Of a DNA stretch of 47,175 nucleotides, positions 9,447-18,183 are shown piece after piece. Under the pieces are notes generated by a model that was not told the DNA's origin, did not search any database, and saw only the letters and a list, made by a program, of their open reading frames with translations. Numbering within the stretch: the stretch's first letter is position 1; each line of letters begins with the position of its first letter. A program made the translations under genes and the position numbers. This stretch comes from Bin22 sp034428635 (GTDB lineage: Bacteria > Chloroflexota > Dehalococcoidia > Lucifugimonadales > UBA3495): NCBI GenBank assembly GCA_034428635.1, contig DAOUHR010000099.1, positions 1 through 47,175 of the forward strand, written 5' to 3'.

Positions 9447-10121
9447 ATGGCTTCAAATCGAGATGTTTCATCTCAGTCACACAGGCCGCGGCGCGAGTTC
9501 ACCTGTGATGAGTATCAGAAGATGGTCGAGGCGGGAATAGTTGATCCCCAGGGCCGGCATGTGTTCACCTCGGCCGAATATCGGAAGATGATCGACGAGG
9601 GAATCCTTGGCCCCAAGGATAGGGTCGAGCTTATCGGCGGCGAGATTCTTGTCAAACCGCCCCGGACTCTGAATGAATTGTTGGTGATCGGCCAGATGAA
9701 CCAGCTCTTCCTCGGCGCCGACGATGACCGGTTTAGTCTTGTTCGGTTGCTCCCCCTCCAGCTGACCCCAGATTTCACGGCGGAGCCTGACCTGGTCATG
9801 TTGCGGGGAGTGGTGAGAGGTTATTTTGGCTTGGAGGCTATACCCCTGGATTCTGTCCTGCTGGCCATTGAGGTCACCGATTCCTCCAAGAACGCCAACA
9901 TGGACGTTGATACCAACCTCTTTGCCGGTGCAGGCATTCCCGAGTTGTGGCTGGTCCATCTTCACGAGCAGCAGATCGAGCGCTTTCTGGACGTTGGGCC
10001 GGAAGGATACCGGGACCACAGCGTTTTGCACTGGGGCGACCGGCTGGCGCCAGCTGCTTTTCCTGACCGGGAGTTTCCGGTAGGTGACGTTGTGTCCCCT
10101 CGTCTCCAAGGGCAGGAGTGA
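9447..10121 (+). CDS. Uma2-family (DUF820) PD-(D/E)XK endonuclease
   Basis: This 224-residue protein has the Uma2 signature in order: RVELIGGEILVKP (about residues 61-73), FTAEPDLVMLRG (about 110-121) and LLAIEVTDSSKNANMD (about 138-153). These supply the acidic residues of a restriction-endonuclease-like fold; the usual Lys appears late in the family. The N-terminal 55 residues contain an internal duplication, EFTCDEYQKMVEAGI and then VFTSAEYRKMIDEGI, each followed by a glycine/proline turn. Uma2 proteins are abundant in cyanobacteria and Chloroflexota, often near mobile elements, and their biological role is unclear. The frame is intact with ATG 9447; the neighbours are unrelated remnants. 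Confidence 0.85.
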   Translation: MASNRDVSSQSHRPRREFTCDEYQKMVEAGIVDPQGRHVFTSAEYRKMIDEGILGPKDRVELIGGEILVKPPRTLNELLVIGQMNQLFLGADDDRFSLVRLLPLQLTPDFTAEPDLVMLRGVVRGYFGLEAIPLDSVLLAIEVTDSSKNANMDVDTNLFAGAGIPELWLVHLHEQQIERFLDVGPEGYRDHSVLHWGDRLAPAAFPDREFPVGDVVSPRLQGQE

Positions 10122-10133
10122 TGGTCTGGCTGC

Positions 10134-10310
10134 TCACCGGCAAGCTATCTTTGGTTTAAGGCGCTGGGCCACAGGGTTTACTTCCAATAGTGCCTTCCCC
10201 AGCTCGATGTAGGCCTTTTCCTTGCTGACTTGAAGAGCTCTGCCACGGCCCTGTTCCCTGCGGTCAATGAGCGCTATCCAGTAACCTGTGTCGGCGAAGT
10301 TCTCGCTCAT
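10134..10310 (-). pseudogene. PIN-domain (VapC-like) toxin, C-terminally truncated
   Basis: From ATG 10310 the product starts MSENFADTGYWIALIDRREQ, a classic PIN-domain beginning in which Asp of FADTGYW is the first metal ligand. After about 35 residues the resemblance is lost (YIELGKALLEVNPVAQRLKP) and the protein ends at 58 residues, against the 130 or so usual for the family. The other three acidic ligands are missing, so it cannot be an active RNase. Its ATG overlaps the stop of the upstream DUF104-type antitoxin gene (ATGA), the usual arrangement of the pair. Confidence 0.7.
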
Positions 10311-10564
10311 TCCTGGTCCGCCTTTGGGTGGCCGTACAGGTAATGCCTGTAGTTTCTTGCCCCGTCCGTCGGAACCCCGTCCCATTCGTCTTCGTCTGCG
10401 TCTTTGCGCAGCCTGTCAATGGTTTCTACGACGCTGTGCTGCCTTGCTCCCGCAGGTTCCTCCTGCTCGATGGCCCGGGTGACGACCGTCCCTTCCTCCA
10501 ATTCCAGCGGTTCCAGGGGGATAAGTGTGCCGTTGAGGTACTCCGCCTTGATTCTTAGAGCTAT
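10307..10564 (-). pseudogene. DUF104 (AF2212-like) antitoxin with lost start codon
   Basis: The frame encodes LRIKAEYLNGTLIPLEPLEL, then LEEGTVVTRAIE, the beta-strand DNA-binding-like motif of the DUF104 antitoxin family that pairs with PIN toxins. At the expected start, five codons before KAEY, the codon is ATA (10562-10564). It is preceded at proper distance by aggaga, so an ancestral ATG has probably mutated. No alternative start is seen in the conserved part. The tail continues with an acidic region and DEWDGVPTDGARNYRHYLYG and stops at 10307, overlapping the toxin start. Both halves of this toxin-antitoxin module are therefore damaged. Confidence 0.6.
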
Positions 10565-10712
10565 TCCGGTTCTCCTATGGGGAAGTTTCCTGACTTGGCA
10601 CGGCCTTGGTGAACCCCTGGGTCGTGTGTCGCCGTTCCTGCAGAGCGGATTGGTGGACAGGTGACGAGTCCTCGGCCATTCTGCTCTTATGGCTGGAGTT
10701 TCGCAATTATCC

Positions 10713-11825
10713 CTACTCATACACCACGCCGTCGCCGTCGGCGTCCCTCATGTATTCATAGGCAGGGTGTCCCCGGTGGACCGGCGCTATGCCGTGCGCC
10801 CGGGCTTCTGCGCAGGTGATCCTTCCGTTTCCATTGTCGTCATACAGGGCCAGGGCGTCCCCGTCGCTGGCCGGAGGCGGGGTGGGGCTGGCGGCGACTG
10901 CCCCTCCGGGAGCCACTATCACCAGCTCGGTTGAAGTACATGCGGCCAACACCTGGTCTATGGCCTGGGCCTCGGCGAGGTCTATGGTGAGGCCGTACTG
11001 CCGGCGCACCTGGACAATGCGGTCCACGTACCAGCACTGGTTCAGGGCTGGCAGCCACTCGGCGGCGTCATAGTCGGACTTCTGGTGCCGGTTGACACTG
11101 GGAGATGCCAGGGTGAGGTTCAGCAGGTCTGATGCGAACTGGGAGCGGACGGCCGCGGAGGCGGCGCATAGCCCGCTGTCGTGGGCCTCGGAGCGGGCCA
11201 CGATGTGCTCGATCTCGGTCTCTCCGATGGTTTCGAACCAGGTGCCGGTGTAGGGTCCATAGATGCCGCCTATGTGGGCCACTATTCGGGGTTCCACCGA
11301 GGGCGAGTAGGGGTAGTCTCCGGAGTTGTATGGAGAGCACCGATGTTCCTCGGCGATAGTGATCCCGCGCCAGGTGTTGGTGGGCGCTTCCACCGTGGGC
11401 GTAGGGGTTGAGGTAGCCCGTGGCTTGGCTGTGGGAGGCGGCACAGGCTCGGGTGTGGGGACGGCTGTGGCCGTGGGCGCCAGGGTGGGTATTGGCGGCT
11501 CGGTCGGCGTGGGGACCGGGGTGGAAGTTGGCGTCGGCGTCGGAGCGAGAGTCGGCGTGGGAGTCGGCGAAAGGGTTGCGGTTGCCGTCGGTTCCGAAGT
11601 GGGAGCCGTGGTTAGCGCCCTGGTAATTGTGGGCTCCGGCTGCGCGGTGGGCGCACTCGGTGTTGGTGGAATTGCTGTGGGTGGCTCTTAAGCAGGCTTG
11701 GCTGGCTCTGTTACAACCGGCTGCGAGGCAGCGGTGGGGAGTGGAATCTCTGTTGGCACCGGTGCCGAGCAGGCGGTAAGGACCAGAATGGCGAATACGA
11801 TGGCTGTTAATCTTGATAAGTGCAA
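10713..11825 (-). pseudogene. Secreted lipoprotein nuclease with Excalibur domain, split by one TAA
   Basis: The frame opens at TTG 11825 with a lipoprotein signal peptide whose lipobox is LTAC (Cys19). A long Pro/Thr-rich linker follows (about residues 22-140). The next domain has TEIEHIVARSEAHDSGLC and LLNLTLASPSVNRHQKSDYD, as in secreted HNH/DUF1524-type nucleases (His-Asn-Lys context). The C-terminus is an Excalibur calcium-binding domain (YDDNGNGRITCAEARAHGI, then AYEYMRDADGDGVV), in which the final Cys of the usual VVCE is Tyr. A single in-frame TAA at codon 46 (11688-11690) separates signal and linker from the enzyme. Without readthrough no exported nuclease is made. This domain combination is typical of Chloroflexota surface proteins. 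Confidence 0.75.
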
Positions 11826-11959
11826 AGGTGTTTCGCCTCCGTATTTGAGATGCTGGGACGGTGGAGTTTAGCAGGTGTCGTAAATGGTGTCTTGGGGTTA
11901 CTGGGCACTAAGGTGTGTTTAGGCCATTGTGTAGATGTGGAAATGGGCCTATGGCCTCA

Positions 11960-12586
11960 TCAAGGTTCGATACTCTCTGGACAATACTGGCTAGGGATCT
12001 GGCAGAAGCGGCACTCGCTGGCACTGGGGACTTTCCTGGGGGGAACCTTCTCGGTCAGGCGGCCGATGAGGCCAGTTGCCAGGTCCCTGAGCTCCTGGTC
12101 TGCGGCGCTGTCCGCGACGGCCACCGTTTCTTCTTCGCCGTAATAGACCTTTCCGGTTACTTTCTTGTCCTTGGTACGGGTGTCCAGCAGTTGCAGGAGC
12201 ATCACTTAGAGCATTACCTGGATCTCATGGGCCTGGCTGCGCTGGGCGGCCTTGGCGTCGATGATTACCAGTTCATCGTCCCGAGTGGGCAGGATGTCCG
12301 GTCGGCCGGAGATGGTGGCGGCATTGATTTCTATCCCGAACTCGTTCTGGCTCTCCAGGGTTACGGAGTAGCCCCGTTGCTCGTACTCCCGGGCGCAGCG
12401 CTTCATCAGGTCCGTGTGCCAGAGGTTGTACCTAGCCTGGTCGAAGTCGCTGGCAACCTTGGTCCAAGTGCGGCCGTCGTGGTGGGCCTGGAACCAGATC
12501 TTCCACTCACACATATCGATGCCGACCAGGAGTTTGGGGAGCCAGGAAGGGTGGATGTAGGGGCCATGTTCTTTGAGTACGGGCAT
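11960..12586 (-). pseudogene. PD-(D/E)XK (Cas4/RecB-like) nuclease split by one TAA
   Basis: From ATG 12586 the protein contains SGRPDILPTRDDELVIIDAK: the D of GRPDIL and the D-x-K of IIDAK form a PD-(D/E)XK nuclease site. An in-frame TAA at 12206-12208 then interrupts IQVML*VMLLQLL. The same frame continues to SECRFCQIPSQYC near residue 200, three cysteines arranged like the C-terminal iron-sulfur ligands of Cas4/AddB-type exonucleases. The motif order and length (about 208 residues) fit Cas4-like proteins, but no cas gene or CRISPR array is near. The truncated product would keep the active site but lose the cluster ligands. Confidence 0.7.
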
Positions 12587-13648
12587 TGCGACACCTCTCT
12601 TCTGTGAAGAATGGAGGGCCTCCAGGGTTGGTGTTTGGAGACTCTATAAATCACTTTAGAGATGGGTCATCGGAGGTGACAAGAAGCAACTTTCAGTGGG
12701 ACTGGAAATAAGAGATGACTGGGGAGTTCAGGGATGGGCGGTTTACGCCTAGGAGTCCTGGGTATGGACAGTGGCCAGGGATGGTGCCGGAATTCTGGCC
12801 ATGCAGAATTTTCAAGCAGAATGTCTCGACTTTGGTTGGCGGTGCCTAGGGGCTTCGTCGGCCCCTTCCTCCTGGCCGGGGTGGTGGTCGGGCGGGATCG
12901 AGGTGATTTCACCTGCAGGGGTGGCCACCGCTGAGGGGGAGTTGCGGGCACCTTGATATGAACCTATATTCCTATCATACTAGTATTACAACGACAGAGG
13001 ATACTGGCCCCCAGTCTCCAGAAGGGCCGCACGACGTCTAGCTCTTGCCAGAACGGCTACCCCCAACCCCGGTCACTGCCGTCGGTGGGACACTTCCCAT
13101 GAAGAATTATTGTGGACATTTTGGCCAAGTGTTACAGTTTTACTCCGCCCCATTGGCCCAACTTCCCACCGCCCTTGACATCGTCGGTCTCCTTCTGGAA
13201 ACACCTTCAGATAACCGGGGTGAGGTGCTTCCATAGACACTGGCATGTCCTCCGCTCACCTTCTGGGTGGCGGGGCACCTGAAGCAGCAAAGACTATGAC
13301 GACTTCGCAGGTTGTTCTTCAGCCGATTATGAAACTTGTAGAACGAGCGAAGGCCGATTTGACCATGCAAATCGGAGACCTCGATTACTACCACCGAGAG
13401 GGTTGGCGTTCCGACAGTAGGGGGTTACGCTCATGGACATGGCGATCTGGTGGCAATCCTCCAACTCTCCAAGAGTACTCAACCAACGCTGGCGTGGCCA
13501 GTTGATCAGAATTGACGACGATTTGGAATGGCTCGCTGGCTTGGAAAGCGGGTACATGCGCTTGTAGCCTTCTCCATTCCCGTATCATAGCTGCCGGTCA
13601 ACCCAGGTGACAGACCATTACCAAATGCGCAGAGGGGATTCCTGCTAC
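12587..13648. other. About 1 kb without a confident gene
   Basis: The stretch has only short, inconsistent open frames. A plus-strand frame at 13245-13505 (KLVERAKADLTMQIGDLDYY) and its neighbours (VGVPTVGGYAHGHGDLVAIL) may be worn coding sequence, but I cannot assign them. The one clear structure is an isolated IS701-type terminal repeat at 12980-12997. Confidence 0.4.
12980..12997 (+). repeat. Solo IS701-type terminal repeat with CTAG
   Basis: CTAGTATTACAACGACAG here is identical over 18 bases to the left end of the IS701-family element (35280-35297), including the CTAG target site. It matches 17 of 18 at that element's right end. Sequence beyond the repeat is not shared, so this is a solo end or the edge of a related element. 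Confidence 0.85.
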
Positions 13649-14023
13649 TCAGTCCACCAATCCCTGGCGGCGCCACGCCTCCACGACGTGTGCGATCAGG
13701 AGATGCGCCTTCAGGGGGTTCCTGGCCGTGCTGGTCTTGCAAAATCCCCTCATCACCCACTCGTGGGGAGGTTCGAAATCCTTGGTCCAGCCAAAACTGA
13801 TCGGTTCACAGCCCACGCATTCGCCGGTCAGATGAAGGTCGACCAGGTAACGGTCTGATGTGACGATGACATCCCTGGTTATGGCTTCCTGGACCGCTGA
13901 ACATATCCGTCTGGCAGCACTGAGAGCTCGTTCAACGGTCTGGTCACACATGAGACGACCGTCCTGTGTATCGGGACAGTGCTGCGATCCTGCCGCGTTC
14001 ATGGCGTAATGAATTGTCGTCAT
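13649..14023 (-). CDS. Small hypothetical protein
   Basis: I place the start at ATG 14023 because caggagcatacaac puts AGGAG eight bases upstream. This gives 124 residues; the open frame extends further but without a better site. The protein has a central beta-rich part with GECVGCEPISFGWTKDFEPP, then WVMRGFCKTSTARNPLKAHL and a C-terminal helix (IAHVVEAWRRQGLVD). Five cysteines, three of them close together, could bind metal. I do not recognise the family. It lies downstream of the Mza-like operon on the same strand but is separated from it by a strong hairpin, so it is probably a separate transcription unit. Confidence 0.6.
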   Translation of the reverse strand: MTTIHYAMNAAGSQHCPDTQDGRLMCDQTVERALSAARRICSAVQEAITRDVIVTSDRYLVDLHLTGECVGCEPISFGWTKDFEPPHEWVMRGFCKTSTARNPLKAHLLIAHVVEAWRRQGLVD

Positions 14024-14084
14024 GTTGTATGCTCCTGAGCGGATATTTTGGTCAGGGCCAGCCGACTGTTTTCGGCCGGTGTGC

Positions 14085-14114
14085 GGGGCTGTCCGAGGCA
14101 ATCAGGACAGCCCC
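14085..14114 (-). terminator. Perfect 10-bp hairpin after the defense operon
   Basis: GGGGCTGTCC (14085-14094) pairs perfectly with GGACAGCCCC (14105-14114) across a 10-base loop. It lies 43 bases past the methyltransferase stop and before the next minus-strand gene. There is no clear U-run, so termination efficiency is uncertain. Confidence 0.55.
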
Positions 14115-14156
14115 GGTGGGTATTACAGGCCTTGTCCGGCAACCCATTTTACAGGT

Positions 14157-16091
14157 TCATATGAGGGGGGTTGGACGCTTGGCACCCGTGTCGCAGTGGG
14201 GGCGAACGGGGCAGACGTCACATTTTGGCGTACGGGCGGTGCAGACCAGGGCTCCCAGGTCCAGGAGAGCCTGGTTAAACCTGACATCAGCACCCTCGGT
14301 TCCAGCAAGCTCACGGAGCGCCAGCCGCAATTTCCACTTCGAGTGTTTCTGACCCTCACCCAGAACGCGCCGGGCGATTCTCAGGGTGTTTGTATCCATG
14401 AGTACGCTCGCGCGGTTGAATGCGAAGCATAATACGGCGGACGCTATGTAGTCCCCAACCCCGGTGATCGATCGCAGTTCCTGCCAGTTATCCGGCACCC
14501 TATTGCCGAGATCGTCTCTGATGAACCGGGCGGCCGCTGACAGATTATTCGAGCGTTGATTCAGGCCCAGTGAGGCAAGGGCCTCCTCGAGGTTGGCGGC
14601 ATTCTTCAGGAATTCGTCCGGCGTCTTACCAAGGTCAAGGAGAGTGTCAGAAATTTGGGCGACCTGCTCGGCCTTCGTGCGTCGGAGGCACATCTCCAGC
14701 ATCAGCACCTGCCACGGACTGGTGCTGTCCCGTCTCCATCGAAAGTCTCGCCCATTCTCGTTGAACCAACCCAGGAGATCCGAGCGAAATAGGGAACCAT
14801 ACCTGACAGGTGGTGTATGACGCGCACTGCCGACCACCTGCCCATCAATCGTATTCCTGATGGATGATGCAATGGCCTGTGCCAGTAGCGGCGGGACTGC
14901 GTTGCCTATTTGGCGGTATCTGCTTGATGGGTGGCCCGCGAAGAGGAACCTGTCGGGGAACGTCTGAATTCTCGCCGCCTCACGCACAGATAGGGTGCGA
15001 TCCTCTGAGGGATGGATATACCAGTAGCCGTCCTTTGCTATATGGGCAGTGATGGTTCTGGAGAGTTCGTCAAACGATAATCTCACGTACTTGTCATTGA
15101 AAATGTCGGACCGGTATCTCCGCAGGGATTCGTCCACATCCAGGTAGGTCTGACCCGGCTTCAGCTCCCCATAAATCTCAGCGTCATCGGCCCTGACGTC
15201 TCTTGTTATGTGGTCACGGATAAGCCGTGCCTCCCTTCCCCGAAGTCCCCTTCTCATCAGCCTGGCCAGCTTCGAGGCCGGAGGGCCCTGATAGACCTGA
15301 ACCTCAGACCTTGTGCCTGCAGGTACCACTGGCAGATCCGCTATGGCCTGACCGACGGTCGGACGCCCGCCCCTGGGACTTGGCCACTCGAATGCCCCCC
15401 CACCCCGGACTGCGGCCACGAAGAGGCGGGAGCGGTGCTGAGGAACACGGTATCTCCATGCACTCAGCACCTCCGTATGCACCCTATATCCACGGCTCCT
15501 GAGCTCATCCGTCAGGGCGATCAGCAGTGCCCCACCCTGCGCCTCAGCAAAGTCCGGAACATTCTCAAAGAGTATGGCCCTTGGGCGCAGCCGATCGGCG
15601 ATGGAGAAAAAGCTCTGCCAGAGATCAGCCCTTCTGTCGACTGCGTCCCTCATTCCCGTTCTGACCAGATTGCCTATCTTGGATGTGCCGGCTCGTGAGA
15701 ACGGCTGGCACGGTGGCCCACCTGCGAGAAGGTCCACGGTGTCGATTCCCCACCTGTCCAGCTGACTGATGAAACCCTCGGGGCCTGCGAGACCGCCCGT
15801 CCAGGTGAGGCAGGGGATGTTGTGTGCATGGGTCTCGGTCGAATCTGGATCGGAGTCCGCTGCTGCGACTACGGAGAAGCCAGCCGCCTCTATACCCATA
15901 CTCAATCCGCCGGCCCCACAGAACAGGTCCACAGCCCACGGCCGGGGGCGACTCCCCAGCCATGCTCTCACCGAATCCTCATCATGCGAGTTCGGTGAAC
16001 CGGGGTGGGGCAGAAGCCGTATTCGCTCCCCCCTGACCTTGGGCAGGTTGGGCGAGGGTCCTGTCCTGTCTGTTGATGCGAAGTCGTTCAT
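14157..16091 (-). CDS. C5-cytosine DNA methyltransferase fused to a MIG/MutY-like DNA glycosylase
   Basis: ATG 16091 (aggtgg upstream) gives 644 residues. Residues 50-410 are a complete C5-cytosine methyltransferase: motif I VDLFCGAGGLSMG (from about 55), catalytic Cys128 in GGPPCQPFSRAG, motif VI ENV (176-178), motif VIII QHRSRLFV (about 218) and motif X RQIGNAVPP (from 393). Residues 430-640 form an HhH-GPD glycosylase: RDFRWRRDSTSPWQVLMLEM, the hairpin SITGVGDYIASAVLCFAF, catalytic Asp566 in MDTNTLR, and four cluster cysteines at 617, 624, 627 and 633 (C-x6-C-x2-C-x5-C). The residue at the hairpin's key position is Tyr548, as in the thymine glycosylase MIG of Methanothermobacter, not Lys (EndoIII) or Ser (MutY). 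Inference: it methylates cytosine and repairs the T:G mismatches left by deamination of its own product. It is last in the operon, 34 bases after the AIPR gene. Confidence 0.88.
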   Translation of the reverse strand: MNDFASTDRTGPSPNLPKVRGERIRLLPHPGSPNSHDEDSVRAWLGSRPRPWAVDLFCGAGGLSMGIEAAGFSVVAAADSDPDSTETHAHNIPCLTWTGGLAGPEGFISQLDRWGIDTVDLLAGGPPCQPFSRAGTSKIGNLVRTGMRDAVDRRADLWQSFFSIADRLRPRAILFENVPDFAEAQGGALLIALTDELRSRGYRVHTEVLSAWRYRVPQHRSRLFVAAVRGGGAFEWPSPRGGRPTVGQAIADLPVVPAGTRSEVQVYQGPPASKLARLMRRGLRGREARLIRDHITRDVRADDAEIYGELKPGQTYLDVDESLRRYRSDIFNDKYVRLSFDELSRTITAHIAKDGYWYIHPSEDRTLSVREAARIQTFPDRFLFAGHPSSRYRQIGNAVPPLLAQAIASSIRNTIDGQVVGSARHTPPVRYGSLFRSDLLGWFNENGRDFRWRRDSTSPWQVLMLEMCLRRTKAEQVAQISDTLLDLGKTPDEFLKNAANLEEALASLGLNQRSNNLSAAARFIRDDLGNRVPDNWQELRSITGVGDYIASAVLCFAFNRASVLMDTNTLRIARRVLGEGQKHSKWKLRLALRELAGTEGADVRFNQALLDLGALVCTARTPKCDVCPVRPHCDTGAKRPTPLI

Positions 16092-16125
16092 TGAGGGAGC
16101 CACCTGAGCCCTGCTCTCCACGGAT

Positions 16126-18183
16126 TTATCCCCATGGGTCCCCCTGTCCAATATCAAATCCCAGGGCGTTGGCCTGTTCCAGGATCGCAACCGCCCGCTC
16201 CGCATCAGTTGGGCTGATCTCTCTCCCCCTATCAAGCGCCCTGGCAATTCTCAGCGCCAGCTGCCTCTGATGGGGATCAATGGATTCTGTTTCTCCGGCC
16301 CAGTCAGCAAGCATCCTCCAGAGCTCGGGTCCCACACTTACCACCCGCTTAAGGTTCTCCATAAAGTCGGAGGGGAGATCGCTGAGCGCTCTCCTCTGCT
16401 CCTCACGGACGGAGGAAGCCCCAATCAGCTCGTTGGCAATACGTGCCATGGCCTCACGGGATGCCTGATTGCGAACCTGCTCCCAGCAGCGCTCCGACTT
16501 GCACCACTCGGTGATGTTCCGGCCCCCCGGTGGGTTGGAAATAATCCTAAAAACCTCGTGCGAGAGATCTGCTATTACGCCCCGCAGGTTCTCTGATAGA
16601 TCCTGTTCCCGCCAGATTCGCTGGAGGTCCAAGCGCTGGCTACTGGCATGGGAGAGAAGGGCGAGGGTGTACGTGACTATATTGGCCCGGTAGCCACCAT
16701 AATTCTGCTGCTGTACAATGCGCTCCGCCATTCGGAATAGGATAGCCTTGGCGACCAGCCGTTCGAAGAGGGATGTGTCAACGACCATCTGATCCCTTTC
16801 GCCCATGCGGATCATGTAATTCGAAAAGTTCTTCTGCGCTCCCAAGCTGACCATATGGGGCAACTGGTCCCAGGTATTCTCGAACTTCGCCAGATCGGTC
16901 TTGTTGAATTTTTGCTTCGTGGGATTCTCAGCCAGGAACATCCTCCTTCTGACCGGGGTTGCCTGCGAGGCCCTTTCGTCCTGGTACTGCCCCCTTGCCC
17001 TTTCATAGAACCACTTTGTCTGCCGCTGAACCCCCACCGCGGCCGGCGCCCACTTGGTACGGGAGATCCTCTCGATCTCAACGTGAAAGGGGTCGTTGGC
17101 TGAGAAGTCTGCCGCCGATATGCTGTTCTGTGAATTTGCGTATCGGGAGACGTTCCTAACCAGCCCCTCGTGATCGGTGCCTGACTCTATCTCTATAAGC
17201 TTTGCGGCCACATGCACCTGCGAAAGATCCGCTCTGCCCCTATCTGTCGCCAGCATTGAGGCGGTGGTCTGCCCGCCATTGACAATCTGCAGACCCTCCA
17301 GGCAGCTGATTGCATTGCCGCCGGGCGTTTGGGAGAGTTCAACGGCCTCGGCGGTCATGGTTATACCGTTGTTGTACGCCAGAAACCTCTCGGGTTCCCT
17401 GGAGATCGTATCCCTGATGCCCCGGTTCACCTTACCCTTGGCCTGGAGAAACGATCTGACATTTCTCTCCAGCAGACGGGGACCGAAGTCGGCGTAGATT
17501 TCTCTCAGCATGTGTCCAGGGATGAGCATGAGGAATGCCCTGTAGCCGTCCCCCGGGGAGTCGGCCACCAGGCACGGAAGGGGCTGACCAAACCGCTCCC
17601 TGAAATCTATTGAGATGGCCTCACGCTGACGCCCTGACAGGCTGCTCCGGTGCAACCTGACAATATCCCACAGGGAGCTTGTTAATGAGATATCACCCAC
17701 CACGTCCTGGGGAAGGGTCTCAACCGTGGTTCGTCCGTCGGTTAACACACACAATCTTACCTGGCTGAGGCTCCCCCTCATGCCATGTATGTGTGCCGCC
17801 ATGTCAAAGACAGGAGAGGATTCCTCCAGTTCAATGTACCCCCCGGCCAGGCACCAGTCCAGGAATTGGCGGAGCCGTCGAAATGCGACATTCACCTGCT
17901 GGCGGGTGATCGTAACCGGCGGGACGGCATTGGTATTAATGCTGAGGAATAGGTCCAGCCGGCCCTCCTCATCATCAATCCCGTAACCACTCACCTCCAT
18001 CCCCCGGGCTCGGTGGTAGCAGACCAGGGGGTCCTCGGCATCGCCCGCCTCGGACAGCATGTCGAATATGGTCTGGGTGAAGGAGTCCGCCAGCATCAGC
18101 CCCTCGTCCTCGGATTCAGCGAGGGACAGCACATCCTGCCGGAGGTTCTCCGCAAACGATTCAAGTGTGTGCTGCGTGGTCAA
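16126..18183 (-). CDS. AIPR (abortive phage infection) family protein of an Mza-like system
   Basis: TTG 18183 follows aggagg by six bases and overlaps the DUF4420 stop (TTGA), so I prefer it to the ORF's longer extension. The 685-residue product has the AIPR core: LLERNVRSFLQAKGKVNRGI, then EPERFLAYNNGITMTAEAVE and LEGLQIVNGGQTTASM in the middle, followed by ANSQNSISAADFSANDPFH and VQRQTKWFYERARGQY. These motifs define PF10592. The family was named for phage abortive infection and is found in restriction-like operons; its biochemical activity is not firmly known. Here it is the fourth gene of a five-gene cluster. The C-terminal third is helical and not recognised. Confidence 0.88.
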   Translation of the reverse strand: MTTQHTLESFAENLRQDVLSLAESEDEGLMLADSFTQTIFDMLSEAGDAEDPLVCYHRARGMEVSGYGIDDEEGRLDLFLSINTNAVPPVTITRQQVNVAFRRLRQFLDWCLAGGYIELEESSPVFDMAAHIHGMRGSLSQVRLCVLTDGRTTVETLPQDVVGDISLTSSLWDIVRLHRSSLSGRQREAISIDFRERFGQPLPCLVADSPGDGYRAFLMLIPGHMLREIYADFGPRLLERNVRSFLQAKGKVNRGIRDTISREPERFLAYNNGITMTAEAVELSQTPGGNAISCLEGLQIVNGGQTTASMLATDRGRADLSQVHVAAKLIEIESGTDHEGLVRNVSRYANSQNSISAADFSANDPFHVEIERISRTKWAPAAVGVQRQTKWFYERARGQYQDERASQATPVRRRMFLAENPTKQKFNKTDLAKFENTWDQLPHMVSLGAQKNFSNYMIRMGERDQMVVDTSLFERLVAKAILFRMAERIVQQQNYGGYRANIVTYTLALLSHASSQRLDLQRIWREQDLSENLRGVIADLSHEVFRIISNPPGGRNITEWCKSERCWEQVRNQASREAMARIANELIGASSVREEQRRALSDLPSDFMENLKRVVSVGPELWRMLADWAGETESIDPHQRQLALRIARALDRGREISPTDAERAVAILEQANALGFDIGQGDPWG

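Noticed and set aside
11400..11690. Possible CRISPR-like or tandem repeat region
   Set aside because: The repetitiveness comes from a Pro-Thr codon run; there is no constant repeat and spacer structure.
11326..11691. Gly/Val/Ala-rich plus-strand frame
   Set aside because: It is the complement of the Pro/Thr linker of the lipoprotein gene.
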